A DNA stretch of 64,000 nucleotides from Chlorobiales bacterium Clorobi_01 (GTDB taxonomy: Bacteria; Bacteroidota; Chlorobiia; Chlorobiales; Chlorobiaceae): the NCBI GenBank assembly GCA_001602925.1, contig LUZT01000011.1, positions 1 through 64,000 of the forward strand. Direction: 5' to 3'. Positions within the stretch are counted from its first letter, which is position 1, and each line of letters begins with the position of its first letter. The position numbers and the translations under genes were made by a program. Below, in pieces: positions 1 through 11,748 of the stretch. The notes beneath the pieces were generated by a model. That model saw only the letters and a list, made by a program, of their open reading frames with translations, was not told the origin of the DNA and searched no databases.

Positions 1-906
1 GCCGAGGTGCAGAAGATCACCATCCCCCGCCCCGGCCACGCCGACCTTACCGGCCTCATCAAATACGGCTTCGACGACATCCGCCCGGTCATCGACCGCT
101 CCTCGGCTCGCGAAACCGCCGCCAGAGTCGCCGCAGGATCGCTCGCACGCGCGTTTCTGCGGCAGCTCGGCATCCAGATCGGCAGCTACATTTCAACGAT
201 CGGCCCCGTCTCCGAAGCCGCCGCCCCCGCCTCGTTGCAGGAGCTGCTCGACGCCGGAGCCGAAAGCCTCGCCGCAAAAGCCGACAAATCACAGGTACGG
301 ATGCTCGACCCAGAAGCAGAAACCGCAGCCATCGCGGCCATCGACCAGGCCAAAGCCGATGGCGACACTCTCGGTGGCATCGTCGAACTCTACATCACCG
401 GCGTACCGATGGGCCTCGGCAGCTACGTCCAGCACGACCGCCGGCTCGACTCGGAACTCGCCGCGGCCATCATGTCGATCCAGGCGATCAAGGGCGTCGA
501 AATCGGCCCGGCCTTCGACAACGCCCGCAAGCCCGGCTCACAGGTGCACGACGAACTGTTCACCGGTGGTGAAAAGGGATTGAGACGCGAAACCAACCGC
601 GCTGGAGGCATCGAAGGCAGCATGTCAAGCGGCCAGCCGATCCACATCCGCGCCGCCATGAAACCGATCTCCTCGCTCGTCTCCCCGCTCCGCTCCTTCG
701 ACCTCGCCACGCTCGAAGCCGTGCAGTCGCGCTTCGAACGAAGCGACACCTGCGCCGTCCCCGCCGCCGGAGTCGTCGCCGAAGCCGTCGTAGCCCCCGT
801 CATCGCCAACGCGCTGCTGGAAAAACTTGGCGGAGATCATATGGCGGAGATTAAGGAAAGGCTGGAGGCTTATAGGGCGGCGCTGAGGATGAGGTTTGAA
901 AAATAA
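1..906 (+). CDS. aroC: Chorismate synthase (5' end outside window)
   Basis: The frame is open from base 1, so the N-terminus is cut off by the window edge; about 301 residues remain of an enzyme usually 350-400 long. Visible family signatures are IPRPGHADLTG at the left end, the RSSARETAARVAAG block, GSYISTIG, and the C-terminal GIEGSMSSGQPI block. The enzyme converts 5-enolpyruvylshikimate-3-phosphate to chorismate, the last shared step of aromatic synthesis, with reduced FMN as cofactor. The FMN/catalytic His region lies mostly outside. A strong terminator follows directly. Confident call. Confidence 0.97.
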   Translation, partial: AEVQKITIPRPGHADLTGLIKYGFDDIRPVIDRSSARETAARVAAGSLARAFLRQLGIQIGSYISTIGPVSEAAAPASLQELLDAGAESLAAKADKSQVRMLDPEAETAAIAAIDQAKADGDTLGGIVELYITGVPMGLGSYVQHDRRLDSELAAAIMSIQAIKGVEIGPAFDNARKPGSQVHDELFTGGEKGLRRETNRAGGIEGSMSSGQPIHIRAAMKPISSLVSPLRSFDLATLEAVQSRFERSDTCAVPAAGVVAEAVVAPVIANALLEKLGGDHMAEIKERLEAYRAALRMRFEK

Positions 907-920
907 CTACAAACCGCCTT

Positions 921-950
921 AAAAAGCCTCTTTAAAAAAGAGGCTTTTTT
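921..950 (+). terminator. Rho-independent terminator after aroC
   Basis: A 13-bp stem (AAAAAGCCTCTTT / AAAGAGGCTTTTT) ends in a run of T, 14 bases after the aroC stop codon. Confidence 0.9.
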
Positions 951-1306
951 GTGGGTCTGACAACGATACTCTATCCATTCCTGCATAACCCGGATGTATC
1001 AAACCCGACATGGGTCCGCTCATCGACCTCCCCATCCCCCCCCCTACTTCTTCATTTTGACAGTAAAAGTAGTGCTATCTTACACGGAACTACACCGTTT
1101 TCTCTGACGATATGCGTCTCTTAAACGAGAAAAAACGGAGCCAAACCAAAAGCCGATCACGACGAACTCACCCTGAGTCGTCATCGATAGCTATCAAGCA
1201 GGTCTCGCTCCCTGAGCCACTGACGTGAAAAAACACCCCGCTCGTCGGCATCTAAGATAGATGACATTACCAACGGTTTTACAACAATATCCGGAGGCCC
1301 TTGATC
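951..1306. other. Intergenic region without a convincing gene
   Basis: About 355 bases between the aroC terminator and a decayed nuclease gene. It holds a C-tract near 1035 and no ORF with ribosome binding site or family match on either strand. The last 20 bases include a CCGGAGG ribosome binding site belonging to the pseudogene. Confidence 0.5.
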
Positions 1307-1619
1307 ATGTCAGCAATCAACATTGCGTTCTGGAACGTCCAGAACCTTTTCGACACCACTGCTCGCCCATCCGGATAAGGGCACGATCTTCTTCAGCGGC
1401 GACTCAGCAAACACTATGAATGTTTTCGACCAGTTCATGGTATCGCGCGGACTTTATTACGGTACGTCAGGCCTCAGGGCACAGCCAAGGTCGATGCGAA
1501 TATTCACCACGGCGGAAATGGCTCCTGGAGCAAAGGGGAGGCCCAAGGCTTTTGATAAAGAAACGAAGAAAGGATTCAGCGACCACTTTCCGGTGGAGAT
1601 GGTCGTCGATAGTGTGTAG
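1307..1619 (+). pseudogene. Remnant of endonuclease/exonuclease/phosphatase (EEP) family gene
   Basis: A ribosome binding site (CCGGAGG at 1291-1297) precedes an ATG at 1307 that opens MSAINIAFWNVQNLFDTT, the typical EEP N-terminus. That frame stops after 24 codons. A second frame then carries a family C-terminus with GFSDHFPVEMVVD, the SDHFPV metal/catalytic motif, ending at 1619. The roughly 200 residues that normally separate these parts are missing, so this is an internal deletion plus frameshift. Not expected to make active enzyme. Confidence 0.75.
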
Positions 1620-1751
1620 GAAATTAACTAAAACATCCACGGTCTGGTTCTTTTTGAATCGAAACCATGGATGTCTTCAAAGTCGATATAGGCTGTAGTT
1701 TGAGCCATTTTTTTGCTCAGAACGACAAACACAAAAAGCAGAAGGGAAATT

Positions 1752-1892
1752 TTAATAAGGTCCCGCTTCTTTGTCGAGATGCCTGACCCACCATACGACG
1801 CTCATCACGCCGGCTGCCGATAATGCTATGGCCTGCTGCATGGGAGAGATGTCTGACAACACGCTGATTAAAGATGAAATAAGCTGTTCCAT
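1752..1892 (-). CDS. Small hydrophobic peptide, 46 aa, unknown
   Basis: The minus strand carries ATG at 1892 preceded by AAAGAGGAATCATC, a good ribosome binding site at normal spacing, and runs 46 codons to TAA. The peptide begins MEQLISSLIS, has a hydrophobic centre (AIALSAAGVMSVVWWV, about residues 21-36) and a charged tail ending HLDKEAGPY, so it could be a single-pass membrane microprotein. It lies in an otherwise gene-poor AT-rich stretch. No family recognised. The competing plus-strand ORF lacks a ribosome binding site and ordinary composition. Confidence 0.45.
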   Translation of the reverse strand: MEQLISSLISVLSDISPMQQAIALSAAGVMSVVWWVRHLDKEAGPY

Positions 1893-2540
1893 GATGATTC
1901 CTCTTTTCGGATTAAAACCCTTATTCTCTTACATCAAAATACATTACATGCGATCTATATATGCGGCAACCAGAAAAACTACTCGCTATTTTTATCCATT
2001 TATATATCCGCACTTACTTTATTCACTTTTAATATATGACAAATCACAAAAAGACACAAAAAGTTTTTGCTGCCTTATAGGTATTTCATATTTGAACAAT
2101 CCGTGCATTGCAATTGCTGAAAAACGGCAAATGGAGCGCGTAAAGTCGTCAAGCCCAGCGCCCCGTGGTGATGACGGGAAGCTGGGCTTGAACATAAAAA
2201 GAATGGATTATTGAAACCGAGACGAAGAGAGGGCCCTGTTCAGGATGATGGCTTCTTCAACCATAAACTATCGAGAAACTTGGCACTGAACACTCCATTA
2301 CTGAGCAATGGTTTATGCATCGGCTGTTTGTAAAAGCATGACGGTTCAGATGCGCATGGGCAAAAAATTCGTCAAGCACCCTCGCATCAGGTAGTAATGG
2401 GATGACGCCACCTCAAAAAATCCTGTCATGGAACATCAAAAGGTGACCATCCCGGCGACCTTGCGTTTCATTTGTGATAGATTGCGAATCAAAAAGAAAG
2501 GCAAGCACAACCCCATCTTCCCATCACCCGCAACTACTCT
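1893..2540. other. AT-rich intergenic region, gene-poor
   Basis: About 650 bases with no ORF I can support. The only structure of note is a strong hairpin at 2149-2191, listed separately. The part from 1900 to 2110 is much more AT-rich than its surroundings and may hold promoters for the small minus-strand gene. Confidence 0.5.
2149..2191. repeat. Strong hairpin-forming inverted repeat
   Basis: TCAAGCCCAGC at 2149-2159 is perfectly complementary to GCTGGGCTTGA at 2181-2191, and an inner CCCGT/ACGGG stem extends it. No T-run follows on either strand, so it is not a standard terminator. It could be a small RNA, an mRNA-processing stem or a repeat unit. Confidence 0.6.
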
Positions 2541-3362
2541 TTATAAGCACGAGTGCTGCTCGCCTTTCGGCTTTTGTTTTTCCGGGAAAATGAGGCGCTG
2601 GTTCATGTCGAGGGAGGGTTCGGGAACTTCGGTGCGCCCCACGATGTGTGCTGGCACACCAGCAACCGTGTAGTGCGGCGGAACATCATCGAGCACCACG
2701 CTGCCCGCCCCGACCTTCGCACCTTCTCCGATTTTGATGTTTCCGAGAATCTTGGCCCCGGCACCAATCATCACCGACTTACCGACTTTCGGATGCCGGT
2801 CACCCGAATCCTTGCCGGTGCCACCAAGCGTCACCTCGTGCAGAAGCGAAACGTTATCCTCTACCACGGCGGTCTCGCCGATGACAAGGCTCGTGGCATG
2901 ATCAAGCAGAATGCCCTTGCCGATTTTAGCCGCGGGATGAATATCTACCGCGAAAACCTCCGACATGCGGTTCTGAAGGAAATAGGCCAGCGATTTGCGG
3001 TCATTCTGCCACAGCCAGTGAGCCAGCCGGTAGGACTGAAGCGCCTGGTAGCCCTTGAGAAAAAGCATGATCTCGAAATAGTTCACCGCTGCCGGGTCAC
3101 GCTCACGGGTAGCCTCCATGTCGCAGGCTGCGCACCGGACAGATTCGGGGCTTTGCCGATAAAAATCCTCGAAGATTCCTTCAAGCACCGGCGGCGGAAA
3201 GTGCTTCGATCCAAGCTTCACCGAAAGCAGCATCGCCAGCGCCGGAGCGAACTCCTCATATCGCAAAATGTGCTGTTCAAGAAACAGCCGGATCTCCGGC
3301 TCACGCTCGCACTCGAGGCGCGCTTCTTCACGAATCAATGACCAGATATCCTGTACACTCAT
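2541..3362 (-). CDS. cysE: Serine O-acetyltransferase
   Basis: Transfers acetyl from acetyl-CoA to L-serine, giving O-acetylserine for cysteine synthesis. The N-terminal helical SATase domain is followed by left-handed beta-helix hexapeptide repeats (DIHPAAKIGKGILLDHATS, VIGETAVV, HPKVGKSVMIGAGAKILG). Catalytic residues are in the DH of LLDHATS and the HEVTLGG loop. I chose the ATG at 3362 (MSVQDIWSLI) because AAGGAAG precedes it and it gives 273 residues, the usual length for this family; an upstream TTG at 3398 is less likely. The C-terminal tail has a Cys near the end. Confidence 0.95.
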   Translation of the reverse strand: MSVQDIWSLIREEARLECEREPEIRLFLEQHILRYEEFAPALAMLLSVKLGSKHFPPPVLEGIFEDFYRQSPESVRCAACDMEATRERDPAAVNYFEIMLFLKGYQALQSYRLAHWLWQNDRKSLAYFLQNRMSEVFAVDIHPAAKIGKGILLDHATSLVIGETAVVEDNVSLLHEVTLGGTGKDSGDRHPKVGKSVMIGAGAKILGNIKIGEGAKVGAGSVVLDDVPPHYTVAGVPAHIVGRTEVPEPSLDMNQRLIFPEKQKPKGEQHSCL

Positions 3363-3642
3363 AACTTCCTTTTGGATGGTTACGGCAACCCGAAACAACT
3401 ACCTGCCGCATCATGCAATAAAGCGCCGCCAGCAGCTTAAAGGTTTCCCAGCGTCGAGCTGCGGCACTAACCGACAAATGTAAACAAAACAAGGCAAACC
3501 ACCCGCTTGCCATTCTCGATCTTCTGTTCCGGAAATGCCCTCCATGATCGGCCTTTCTGGCTATCCCGATAGGCCCATGTTTTATGGAAAAATTTACGTA
3601 CACTTCGCTAACATTTCCGTGAACACGACACTACGCGACACC

Positions 3643-4071
3643 ATGCTCATCTCCAGGAAAATCGAGATCGACTACGGCCACACCCTTCCGAACAGCTTCA
3701 CTTTCTGCAACCAGTTGCACGGGCATCGCGGCGTCATCGTGGCAACCGTCGAGGGGCCGGTCATCGACCGCGCCGGAGATGCCGAAGAAGGCATGGTAAT
3801 GGATTTCAAGTTCCTGCGGCAGATCATGGACGAACATATCCACGATCAGCTCGACCACGGCTTCGCGGTCTGGAAAGAAGACAAGGAAGACCTCGAATTC
3901 ATCCTCAAGCGCAACACCCGCGTGCTTGTGACCGACGCCCCCCCCACCGCCGAATACCTCGCCAGATGGGCCTTCAACCAGATCAGCGGCAAGCTTCCCG
4001 AAGGCGTCATCCTCAAAAACCTTCGCTGGTACGAAACACCGAACAATTGGGCGGACTACACGGGCGGGTAA
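3643..4071 (+). CDS. queD: 6-carboxy-5,6,7,8-tetrahydropterin synthase / 6-pyruvoyl-tetrahydropterin synthase family
   Basis: About 142 residues, typical for QueD, which makes 6-carboxytetrahydropterin from dihydroneopterin triphosphate for the queuosine pathway. Zinc ligands are H13 (DYGH) and the HGH pair H26/H28; the catalytic Cys is C22 in FCNQLHGH. The frame stays open upstream to 3535, but the homologous region starts at MLISRKIEIDYGH, so I chose 3643; there is no clear ribosome binding site for either start. No other queuosine gene lies next to it, so QueD versus another PTPS-family role is inferred from length and motifs. Confidence 0.88.
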   Translation: MLISRKIEIDYGHTLPNSFTFCNQLHGHRGVIVATVEGPVIDRAGDAEEGMVMDFKFLRQIMDEHIHDQLDHGFAVWKEDKEDLEFILKRNTRVLVTDAPPTAEYLARWAFNQISGKLPEGVILKNLRWYETPNNWADYTGG

Positions 4072-4418
4072 GCGGACGCAAGTCGAGACAGGTCATCGAC
4101 CTAACAAAGAAAAATAAGTATAAAATAGAGACAAGCAGTTCGAACCACTGAAGAGTGGATCGTGCGGGTCGTGAAAGTTGAGCATCGGTTGCCGCTTCAA
4201 TATTGCTCGGGAGTGCGGCACCAACAAACCGGAAGGTTATGACCGGAAGAGACAGCATCAATCGCTGAAATGAAACCTGTGCTCTCCCGTCAACCAGGCT
4301 TCTGCTTTCGCGCAGCTCATGAACAGCTTCATCTTGAATGGGGGCTTTACTATCACCTCGATGGATTCGCACCGCAGGGCCATCGGCAACGTCTGGATGG
4401 CAGAAATTCGAGCGCTTC
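4072..4418. other. Intergenic region, nothing convincing
   Basis: About 350 bases between queD and a convergent small gene. The minus strand is open across much of it, but that frame overlaps queD, has no ribosome binding site and resembles no protein. A GTTCGAACC near 4137 looks like a tRNA T-loop but has no matching stem. Confidence 0.45.
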
Positions 4419-4727
4419 TCACGCTTCGGCAAGCTCCAGCTCGCTCTGCTGCCAGAGTTCTTCGATATTGATTTTGGGATTCAGCACGCGGACATACCGC
4501 CCTCGTCCTTTTTTGCCGGTGATCTCACACAGCACATGCTGATTGTCATGATCGATGGCGAGCACCATTCCGGAAGCAAGGCCATTCCCAGGATAGAAAT
4601 CAACGAGCCACTCCTGCGTTCCCTTGTCGATGCATTCGAGAAATCTGACAATAAGCGGTCGCTTGTGATTGTAGAGGCTGATCTTGCCCTGGAAGAATTC
4701 GCCGTATCTCAGTGCCTGAAATTTCAT
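4419..4727 (-). CDS. Hypothetical protein, 102 aa
   Basis: A compact soluble-looking protein beginning MKFQALRYGEFF and ending in an acidic helix (ELWQQSELELAEA). The middle (EITGKKGRGRYVRVLNPK) is basic and could contact nucleic acid or a partner. No family recognised. The composition is protein-like and no better frame overlaps it. Ribosome binding site is weak. It converges on the queD side and stands alone. Confidence 0.6.
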   Translation of the reverse strand: MKFQALRYGEFFQGKISLYNHKRPLIVRFLECIDKGTQEWLVDFYPGNGLASGMVLAIDHDNQHVLCEITGKKGRGRYVRVLNPKINIEELWQQSELELAEA

Positions 4728-4985
4728 TGCTGTTTAACGGTTATTGATGTGAAAGACTCTGGCTGTCGATTCGTAGATAAAATCATCTCACGCCTGCAAC
4801 CGCTACGAACATAACATTTTGGAAGGTTTCAATTCTGCAAACAGTGTGACGATGGGACTATTCATCACATGCCCCAAAAAGCTCACCGGTGACTGATTTG
4901 CACAATTCCGTCGTCCAATTGTGTAAAGCGTCAGAAACGCTGCCCGACAATTCCGGAAACAATGCTGCTTGACCTGGAGGCCATT

Positions 4986-5207
4986 ATGAAAAAACTGTTT
5001 GCACTGACACTGCTGCTCGCCATTACCGGCTGCGCGTCATACCCGTACCATAAAGACGGACGAAGAGACAGGGATGACCGGTATCGCCGTGAGGATAGGC
5101 GAGACAGAGATCGTGACCGGGACGACCGGAGGGATTATGACGATCGAAGAGATTCCGGCGACCAGCACGACAGGAACAGCGACCAGTGGCAGGACCATTA
5201 TCAGTGA
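4986..5207 (+). CDS. Small Asp/Arg-rich lipoprotein
   Basis: A 73-residue product with a lipoprotein signal (MKKLFALTLLLAITGC, acylated Cys at 16) after a CTGGAGG ribosome binding site, so I start at 4986 rather than the upstream ATG. The mature part is almost entirely alternating Asp and Arg (RRDRDDRYRRED and similar), a low-complexity polyampholyte probably disordered in the periplasm. Function unknown. The repeated GAC/CGG codons make the DNA itself repetitive. Confidence 0.8.
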   Translation: MKKLFALTLLLAITGCASYPYHKDGRRDRDDRYRREDRRDRDRDRDDRRDYDDRRDSGDQHDRNSDQWQDHYQ

Positions 5208-5215
5208 CAGGAAGA

Positions 5216-5257
5216 AGGCGAGGCAGAACCATTACAGGACATGCCTCGCCTGTTTTG
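5216..5257. terminator. Bidirectional terminator between lipoprotein and aldo/keto reductase genes
   Basis: AGGCGAGGCA at 5216-5225 pairs with TGCCTCGCCT at 5242-5251, followed by GTTTTG. It lies between two convergent genes. Confidence 0.75.
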
Positions 5258-5268
5258 CCTAGTCGGCG

Positions 5269-6273
<1,005 letters not shown>

Positions 6274-6319
6274 CGTTCTCTCTCCTTCATCGTTGTGATT
6301 GGAAAAACCCGTTCATTCA

Positions 6320-7258
6320 TCATACGTTATTGACGATCCAGTACAGCTCGCCGCCCTGCCGGACTTTCTCGAAGCGACCCGAGGCGAGCAGCTCGCCCAT
6401 TGTTTCGCGGATTTTCGCGGCGTCGCCGTCGAAAAGCTTGCCGAGCGCCGCTTCAAGTTCGCGTTCCTGCACCGGGTGGCGGGTGGCGATGCCGGAGACG
6501 GTGTCGAGCAGGCCGTCCGCCGAACCGAGGTTCATCTCCCCCTTGGCGGGATTCAGCACCGGAGCGGAGAAGGAAAGAATGAAAACCGCGCGCTGGATGA
6601 GTTCTTCGTCCGGAATGCCGACAAAGCTTTCGGGCGCGGGGCGGGTCGGCATAACGAGATGAATCATGTCGGGACGAATCTCCACAAGCACCGCCGCCAT
6701 ATCGTTCAGGGCCTCTTCCGAGTCGTTCAACCCTCTGATGAGCATCACCTCGACCCAGAGCTTGCCGCGATACTCCTGCCGGAAAAGCCTCAAACCCTCG
6801 ACATGCTTCTCGAAGCTGAAGCCGGGCGCGGGGCGGTCGATGCGCTCGAACAGCTCTGGCGATCCTGCGTTGAGCGACGGCAGCACCGCATCGGCTTCGA
6901 GCAGCTCCCGGCGGACTTCCGGATCACTCAAGAGCGAGCCGTTGGTGATGACCGCCACCGGAATTTTCGAGGCTTTTTTGACTTCGGCAATCAGCCAGTC
7001 GAGTCCTTTGTAAAGCGTCGTCTCGCCGGAGCCGACAAAGGTGATCCAGTCGATCGGCTTGCCACTCGCGACAACATCCAGAATCTCCGAGAGAATCTCC
7101 TCTTTCGGGAAAAATTCACGCCGCTCCGTGACGTAGTCCCTCGTGCGGCCAAGCTGGCAATAGACGCAGTTCCAGGTGCAGCTCTTGGATGGCAACAGAT
7201 CGACACCGAGCGACTGGCCGAGACGTTTGGAGGAAACGGGTCCGAAAACGTAGGTCAT
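6320..7258 (-). CDS. Radical SAM protein
   Basis: A 312-residue protein with the CX3CX2C iron-sulfur motif at C27-C31-C34 (SCTWNCVYCQLGRTR), followed by the GSGETTLYKGLDWL glycine-rich SAM-binding segment. It resembles the COG0731-type Fe-S oxidoreductases that lack a clear assigned reaction. The C-terminal 70 residues look like a winged helix (LDTVSGIATRHPVQERELEAAL, GELYWIVNNV). It lies 20 bases after the BCD transporter and 46 before the aldo/keto reductase, so the three are probably co-transcribed. Function not established. Confidence 0.85.
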   Translation of the reverse strand: MTYVFGPVSSKRLGQSLGVDLLPSKSCTWNCVYCQLGRTRDYVTERREFFPKEEILSEILDVVASGKPIDWITFVGSGETTLYKGLDWLIAEVKKASKIPVAVITNGSLLSDPEVRRELLEADAVLPSLNAGSPELFERIDRPAPGFSFEKHVEGLRLFRQEYRGKLWVEVMLIRGLNDSEEALNDMAAVLVEIRPDMIHLVMPTRPAPESFVGIPDEELIQRAVFILSFSAPVLNPAKGEMNLGSADGLLDTVSGIATRHPVQERELEAALGKLFDGDAAKIRETMGELLASGRFEKVRQGGELYWIVNNV

Positions 7259-7278
7259 GGCAAAGCTCCCTTTTGCGA

Positions 7279-8643
7279 TCAGCCCGCTTCTGCGGCAGCT
7301 TCAAGTTCCGACATTTTCTCGGCACTCTCCGCCTCGAATGCCTCGCGCGACACGTGCGGCAGCACCAGGCTGGAAATGGTGAAGGCGATGATTTCGAGCA
7401 CGAAAATCGCCGCGTAGGCCAGCATGTGATTGCCCGAAAAGTGGAACACGAGGTCCCGGATCACGCCCGCGCTCGAATGGCCGATGAAGATGGCGAGGCT
7501 CTGCGCGGTACCCCACAAACCCATGTAGATACCGCTGCGCCCGGCGGTCATGTTCATCATCATGGTGATGTCGGAAACGCTCGCCGCACCGAGGCCGATG
7601 CCGGTCACCACAAGCGCGATACGCAGAAACTGCACGTCGTGCATGAACCCGGCAGCGATGATCAGCCCGAAACCGACCGCACCGAATACGTTGCCGATAT
7701 ACGCGCCGCGCCGCGCACCGATTTTGGAGAGCAGAAAGCCGGTCAGCAGCATGAAAATGAGCTGCGTGCCGCCCATCACCGGCTTGAAAAGCTTGGTCGT
7801 TTCAGAAACCTGCATCCCGAACACCTCCGCGCCAAAGGGATCCATCACCACCTCGTTGGCGAAAAGCGCAAAAATCGAGATGAAGATGTAGAGCGCGAAA
7901 AGCATCGTGTTGGGCGACGACGCGAGCAGGCGGATCGCCTGTGAAAAGGGAATACTGTGCTTCTCCTTGTGAACGCCGACCCCGGCGTTCCGGCGCTCGA
8001 CGCCAAGCACGGCGATGAGGCCGAAGGTGAGTGCGACAAGGCCGCCGATTTCGGCCACCTGCGTCAGCCGCTCCGGCGTGAACACTTTGAGATAACTGCC
8101 GATGGAGTAATTCGAAATGATGGCCGTCAGCACCATGAGCGTCCAGCTCGCCCCGGCAATCTTGCCGATATCTTTTTCGTCAACCATGTCGGCGATCAGA
8201 GCGTAATAAGCGGTCGTGGCCACCTGGAGACCGAAACCGAAAATCAAAAAGATTGCGCTGAGCTTCCAGAGGCCGACATCACCCAGCGCGGAAAAGATAA
8301 TGCTGACGAGGCTTCCCGTGCCATCGAGCCGCACTTCGTAGGCCGCCGTCGGTGCCAGGATGAACGACACGATACAGCTCAAGAGGCCGATGAGCACGTA
8401 CGGCGTACGGCGATAGCCGAAAATACTGTGACGGTCGGAGAGATTGCCGGCCCACACCTTGACACCGAGAATTGCGAGAAGCTCCTTGAGACTGATCAGG
8501 CCAAGCGCGATGGTCGCGGGAAGAAACAGCTCCTTGATCATCACCCGGTTCAGAATATCCTGCACGAAACCGAGCATGATGCCGAACCCTATCTGAAACA
8601 GCGAGAGCCGGACAAGATTGAAAACCCGAAAAAATTTATTCAT
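7279..8643 (-). CDS. BCD/PucC-family MFS transporter (bacteriochlorophyll delivery)
   Basis: A 454-residue, roughly twelve-helix membrane protein of the PucC/LhaA/BCD branch of the MFS, recognised by NRVMIKELFLPATIALGLISL at the start, GYRRTPYVLIG after helix 2 and GAASVSDITMMMNMT in the second half. Relatives assist (bacterio)chlorophyll delivery to antenna proteins in phototrophs, which fits a green sulfur bacterium, although direct pigment transport is not proven. It heads an operon with a radical SAM protein and an aldo/keto reductase. The C-terminus is an acidic cytoplasmic tail. Confidence 0.88.
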   Translation of the reverse strand: MNKFFRVFNLVRLSLFQIGFGIMLGFVQDILNRVMIKELFLPATIALGLISLKELLAILGVKVWAGNLSDRHSIFGYRRTPYVLIGLLSCIVSFILAPTAAYEVRLDGTGSLVSIIFSALGDVGLWKLSAIFLIFGFGLQVATTAYYALIADMVDEKDIGKIAGASWTLMVLTAIISNYSIGSYLKVFTPERLTQVAEIGGLVALTFGLIAVLGVERRNAGVGVHKEKHSIPFSQAIRLLASSPNTMLFALYIFISIFALFANEVVMDPFGAEVFGMQVSETTKLFKPVMGGTQLIFMLLTGFLLSKIGARRGAYIGNVFGAVGFGLIIAAGFMHDVQFLRIALVVTGIGLGAASVSDITMMMNMTAGRSGIYMGLWGTAQSLAIFIGHSSAGVIRDLVFHFSGNHMLAYAAIFVLEIIAFTISSLVLPHVSREAFEAESAEKMSELEAAAEAG

Positions 8644-8658
8644 GAAACGCGAAAATAG

Positions 8659-10623
<1,965 letters not shown>

Positions 10624-10688
10624 TTTCACAAATCCTACAGGTCGTGTAGGACTTATCAAACCTATTCTTCGATTTCTCCACAAAAAAG

Positions 10689-10718
10689 AAAAGGCTGCCC
10701 AATCACTGAGCAGCCTTT
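10689..10718. terminator. Terminator between convergent thiC and tpiA
   Basis: Stem AAAGGCTGC / GCAGCCTTT with an 11-base loop, flanked by A- and T-rich tracts, usable from both strands. Confidence 0.85.
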
Positions 10719-10745
10719 CAATGCTGAATTTCCAACCTCTTGCTT

Positions 10746-11498
10746 TTACCCCGCCGCCTCGACAATCGCCATGAAGTCGTCGGCATTGAGGCTCGCGCCA
10801 CCAATCAGGCCACCGTCGATATCCGGCATGGCGAAAAGCTCCGCAGCGTTGGAGGGTTTGACGCTGCCGCCGTACTGGATCCTGAGATGGTCCGCCGCTT
10901 TCTGACCGTAGAGTTCGGTGACTTTCGCCCGAATCAGCGTGTGAACCTCCTGCGCCTGCTCTTTGGTGGCGGTTTTGCCGGTGCCGATAGCCCATACCGG
11001 TTCATAGGCAATCACCAGATTGGTGATGTCGGTCACATCGGCAAGCCCTTCAAGCACCTGAGCTGTGATGACTTCGCCGGTCACACTACGCTCGCGCTCG
11101 TCAAGCGTTTCGCCAACGCACATGATGACCGACAGACCTTCGGCAAGCGCCTTCTGAAGCTTGCGATTAACGATCTGGCTGGTTTCACCGAAATACTGGC
11201 GGCGCTCCGAGTGCCCGAGGATAACATAGCTGCATCCGGCGGCGGCAAGCATCCGCGTGGAGACCTCGCCGGTGAATGCACCATCGCTCTCGTAATGACA
11301 GTTCTGAGCGCAGAGCCTGATTCCGCTCCACTCGATCACCTTGCCAACCTCGTGCAACGCCGGAAATGTGGGGGCGATGCCCACTTCACACTGCACACCG
11401 TCAGCTCCGACCTTCTCGGCAATCGCAGTTGCCAGATCGACAGACTCGGCGATGGTGTTGTTCATCTTCCAGTTGCCGACCACAATTTTTCTGCGCAT
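10746..11498 (-). CDS. tpiA: Triosephosphate isomerase
   Basis: A 250-residue TIM barrel interconverting dihydroxyacetone phosphate and glyceraldehyde-3-phosphate. Catalytic residues: K11 in GNWKMN, H96 in ILGHSERR, E166 in [11 protein letters not shown]. The phosphate-binding YGGSV and GGASL loops are present. Its ATG lies one base after the stop of a 74-residue gene, and greA lies upstream of that, so the three form one minus-strand transcript. Confidence 0.98.
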   Translation of the reverse strand: MRRKIVVGNWKMNNTIAESVDLATAIAEKVGADGVQCEVGIAPTFPALHEVGKVIEWSGIRLCAQNCHYESDGAFTGEVSTRMLAAAGCSYVILGHSERRQYFGETSQIVNRKLQKALAEGLSVIMCVGETLDERERSVTGEVITAQVLEGLADVTDITNLVIAYEPVWAIGTGKTATKEQAQEVHTLIRAKVTELYGQKAADHLRIQYGGSVKPSNAAELFAMPDIDGGLIGGASLNADDFMAIVEAAG

Positions 11499-11499
11499 A

Positions 11500-11724
11500 T
11501 CAGTAATCGGTTACGACTTCGCTGTAGATTTTATCGATATCGGCCACCTTGAAGGTGTGCTTCCAGAAACGGGAGTCCTTGAGTTCGATCTTGTCCTGAT
11601 CGATGGCCGTGACGTAACCGTGCCACACCCGCTGCTCGCGGGTAATCAGGTTGATCTCCTTGTCGAGCAGTTCGCGTGCTCCGCCAATCTGCCCGCTTGT
11701 GTAGATTATTTGACGCTTTCCCAT
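11500..11724 (-). CDS. Conserved-looking hypothetical protein, 74 aa
   Basis: Begins [12 protein letters not shown] and ends [13 protein letters not shown]. It is a small beta-rich protein by appearance ([15 protein letters not shown]) of unknown function. It sits between greA (24-base gap) and tpiA (1-base gap), so it is almost certainly translated. No family is recognised; the tight coupling to tpiA could mean either a functional link or simple operon packing. Confidence 0.75.
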   Translation of the reverse strand: MGKRQIIYTSGQIGGARELLDKEINLITREQRVWHGYVTAIDQDKIELKDSRFWKHTFKVADIDKIYSEVVTDY

Positions 11725-11748
11725 AAATATGGTGTTTGAATTGGCTCG

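Noticed and set aside
1771-2214. Plus-strand frame of 147 codons
   Set aside because: No ribosome binding site, unusual composition and overlap with the better-supported minus-strand 46-residue gene.
4130-4150. GTTCGAACC resembling a tRNA T-loop
   Set aside because: No T-stem, acceptor stem or anticodon arm could be built on either strand.
4013-4432. Minus-strand frame of 139 codons overlapping the queD end
   Set aside because: No family likeness, antisense to queD and no ribosome binding site.
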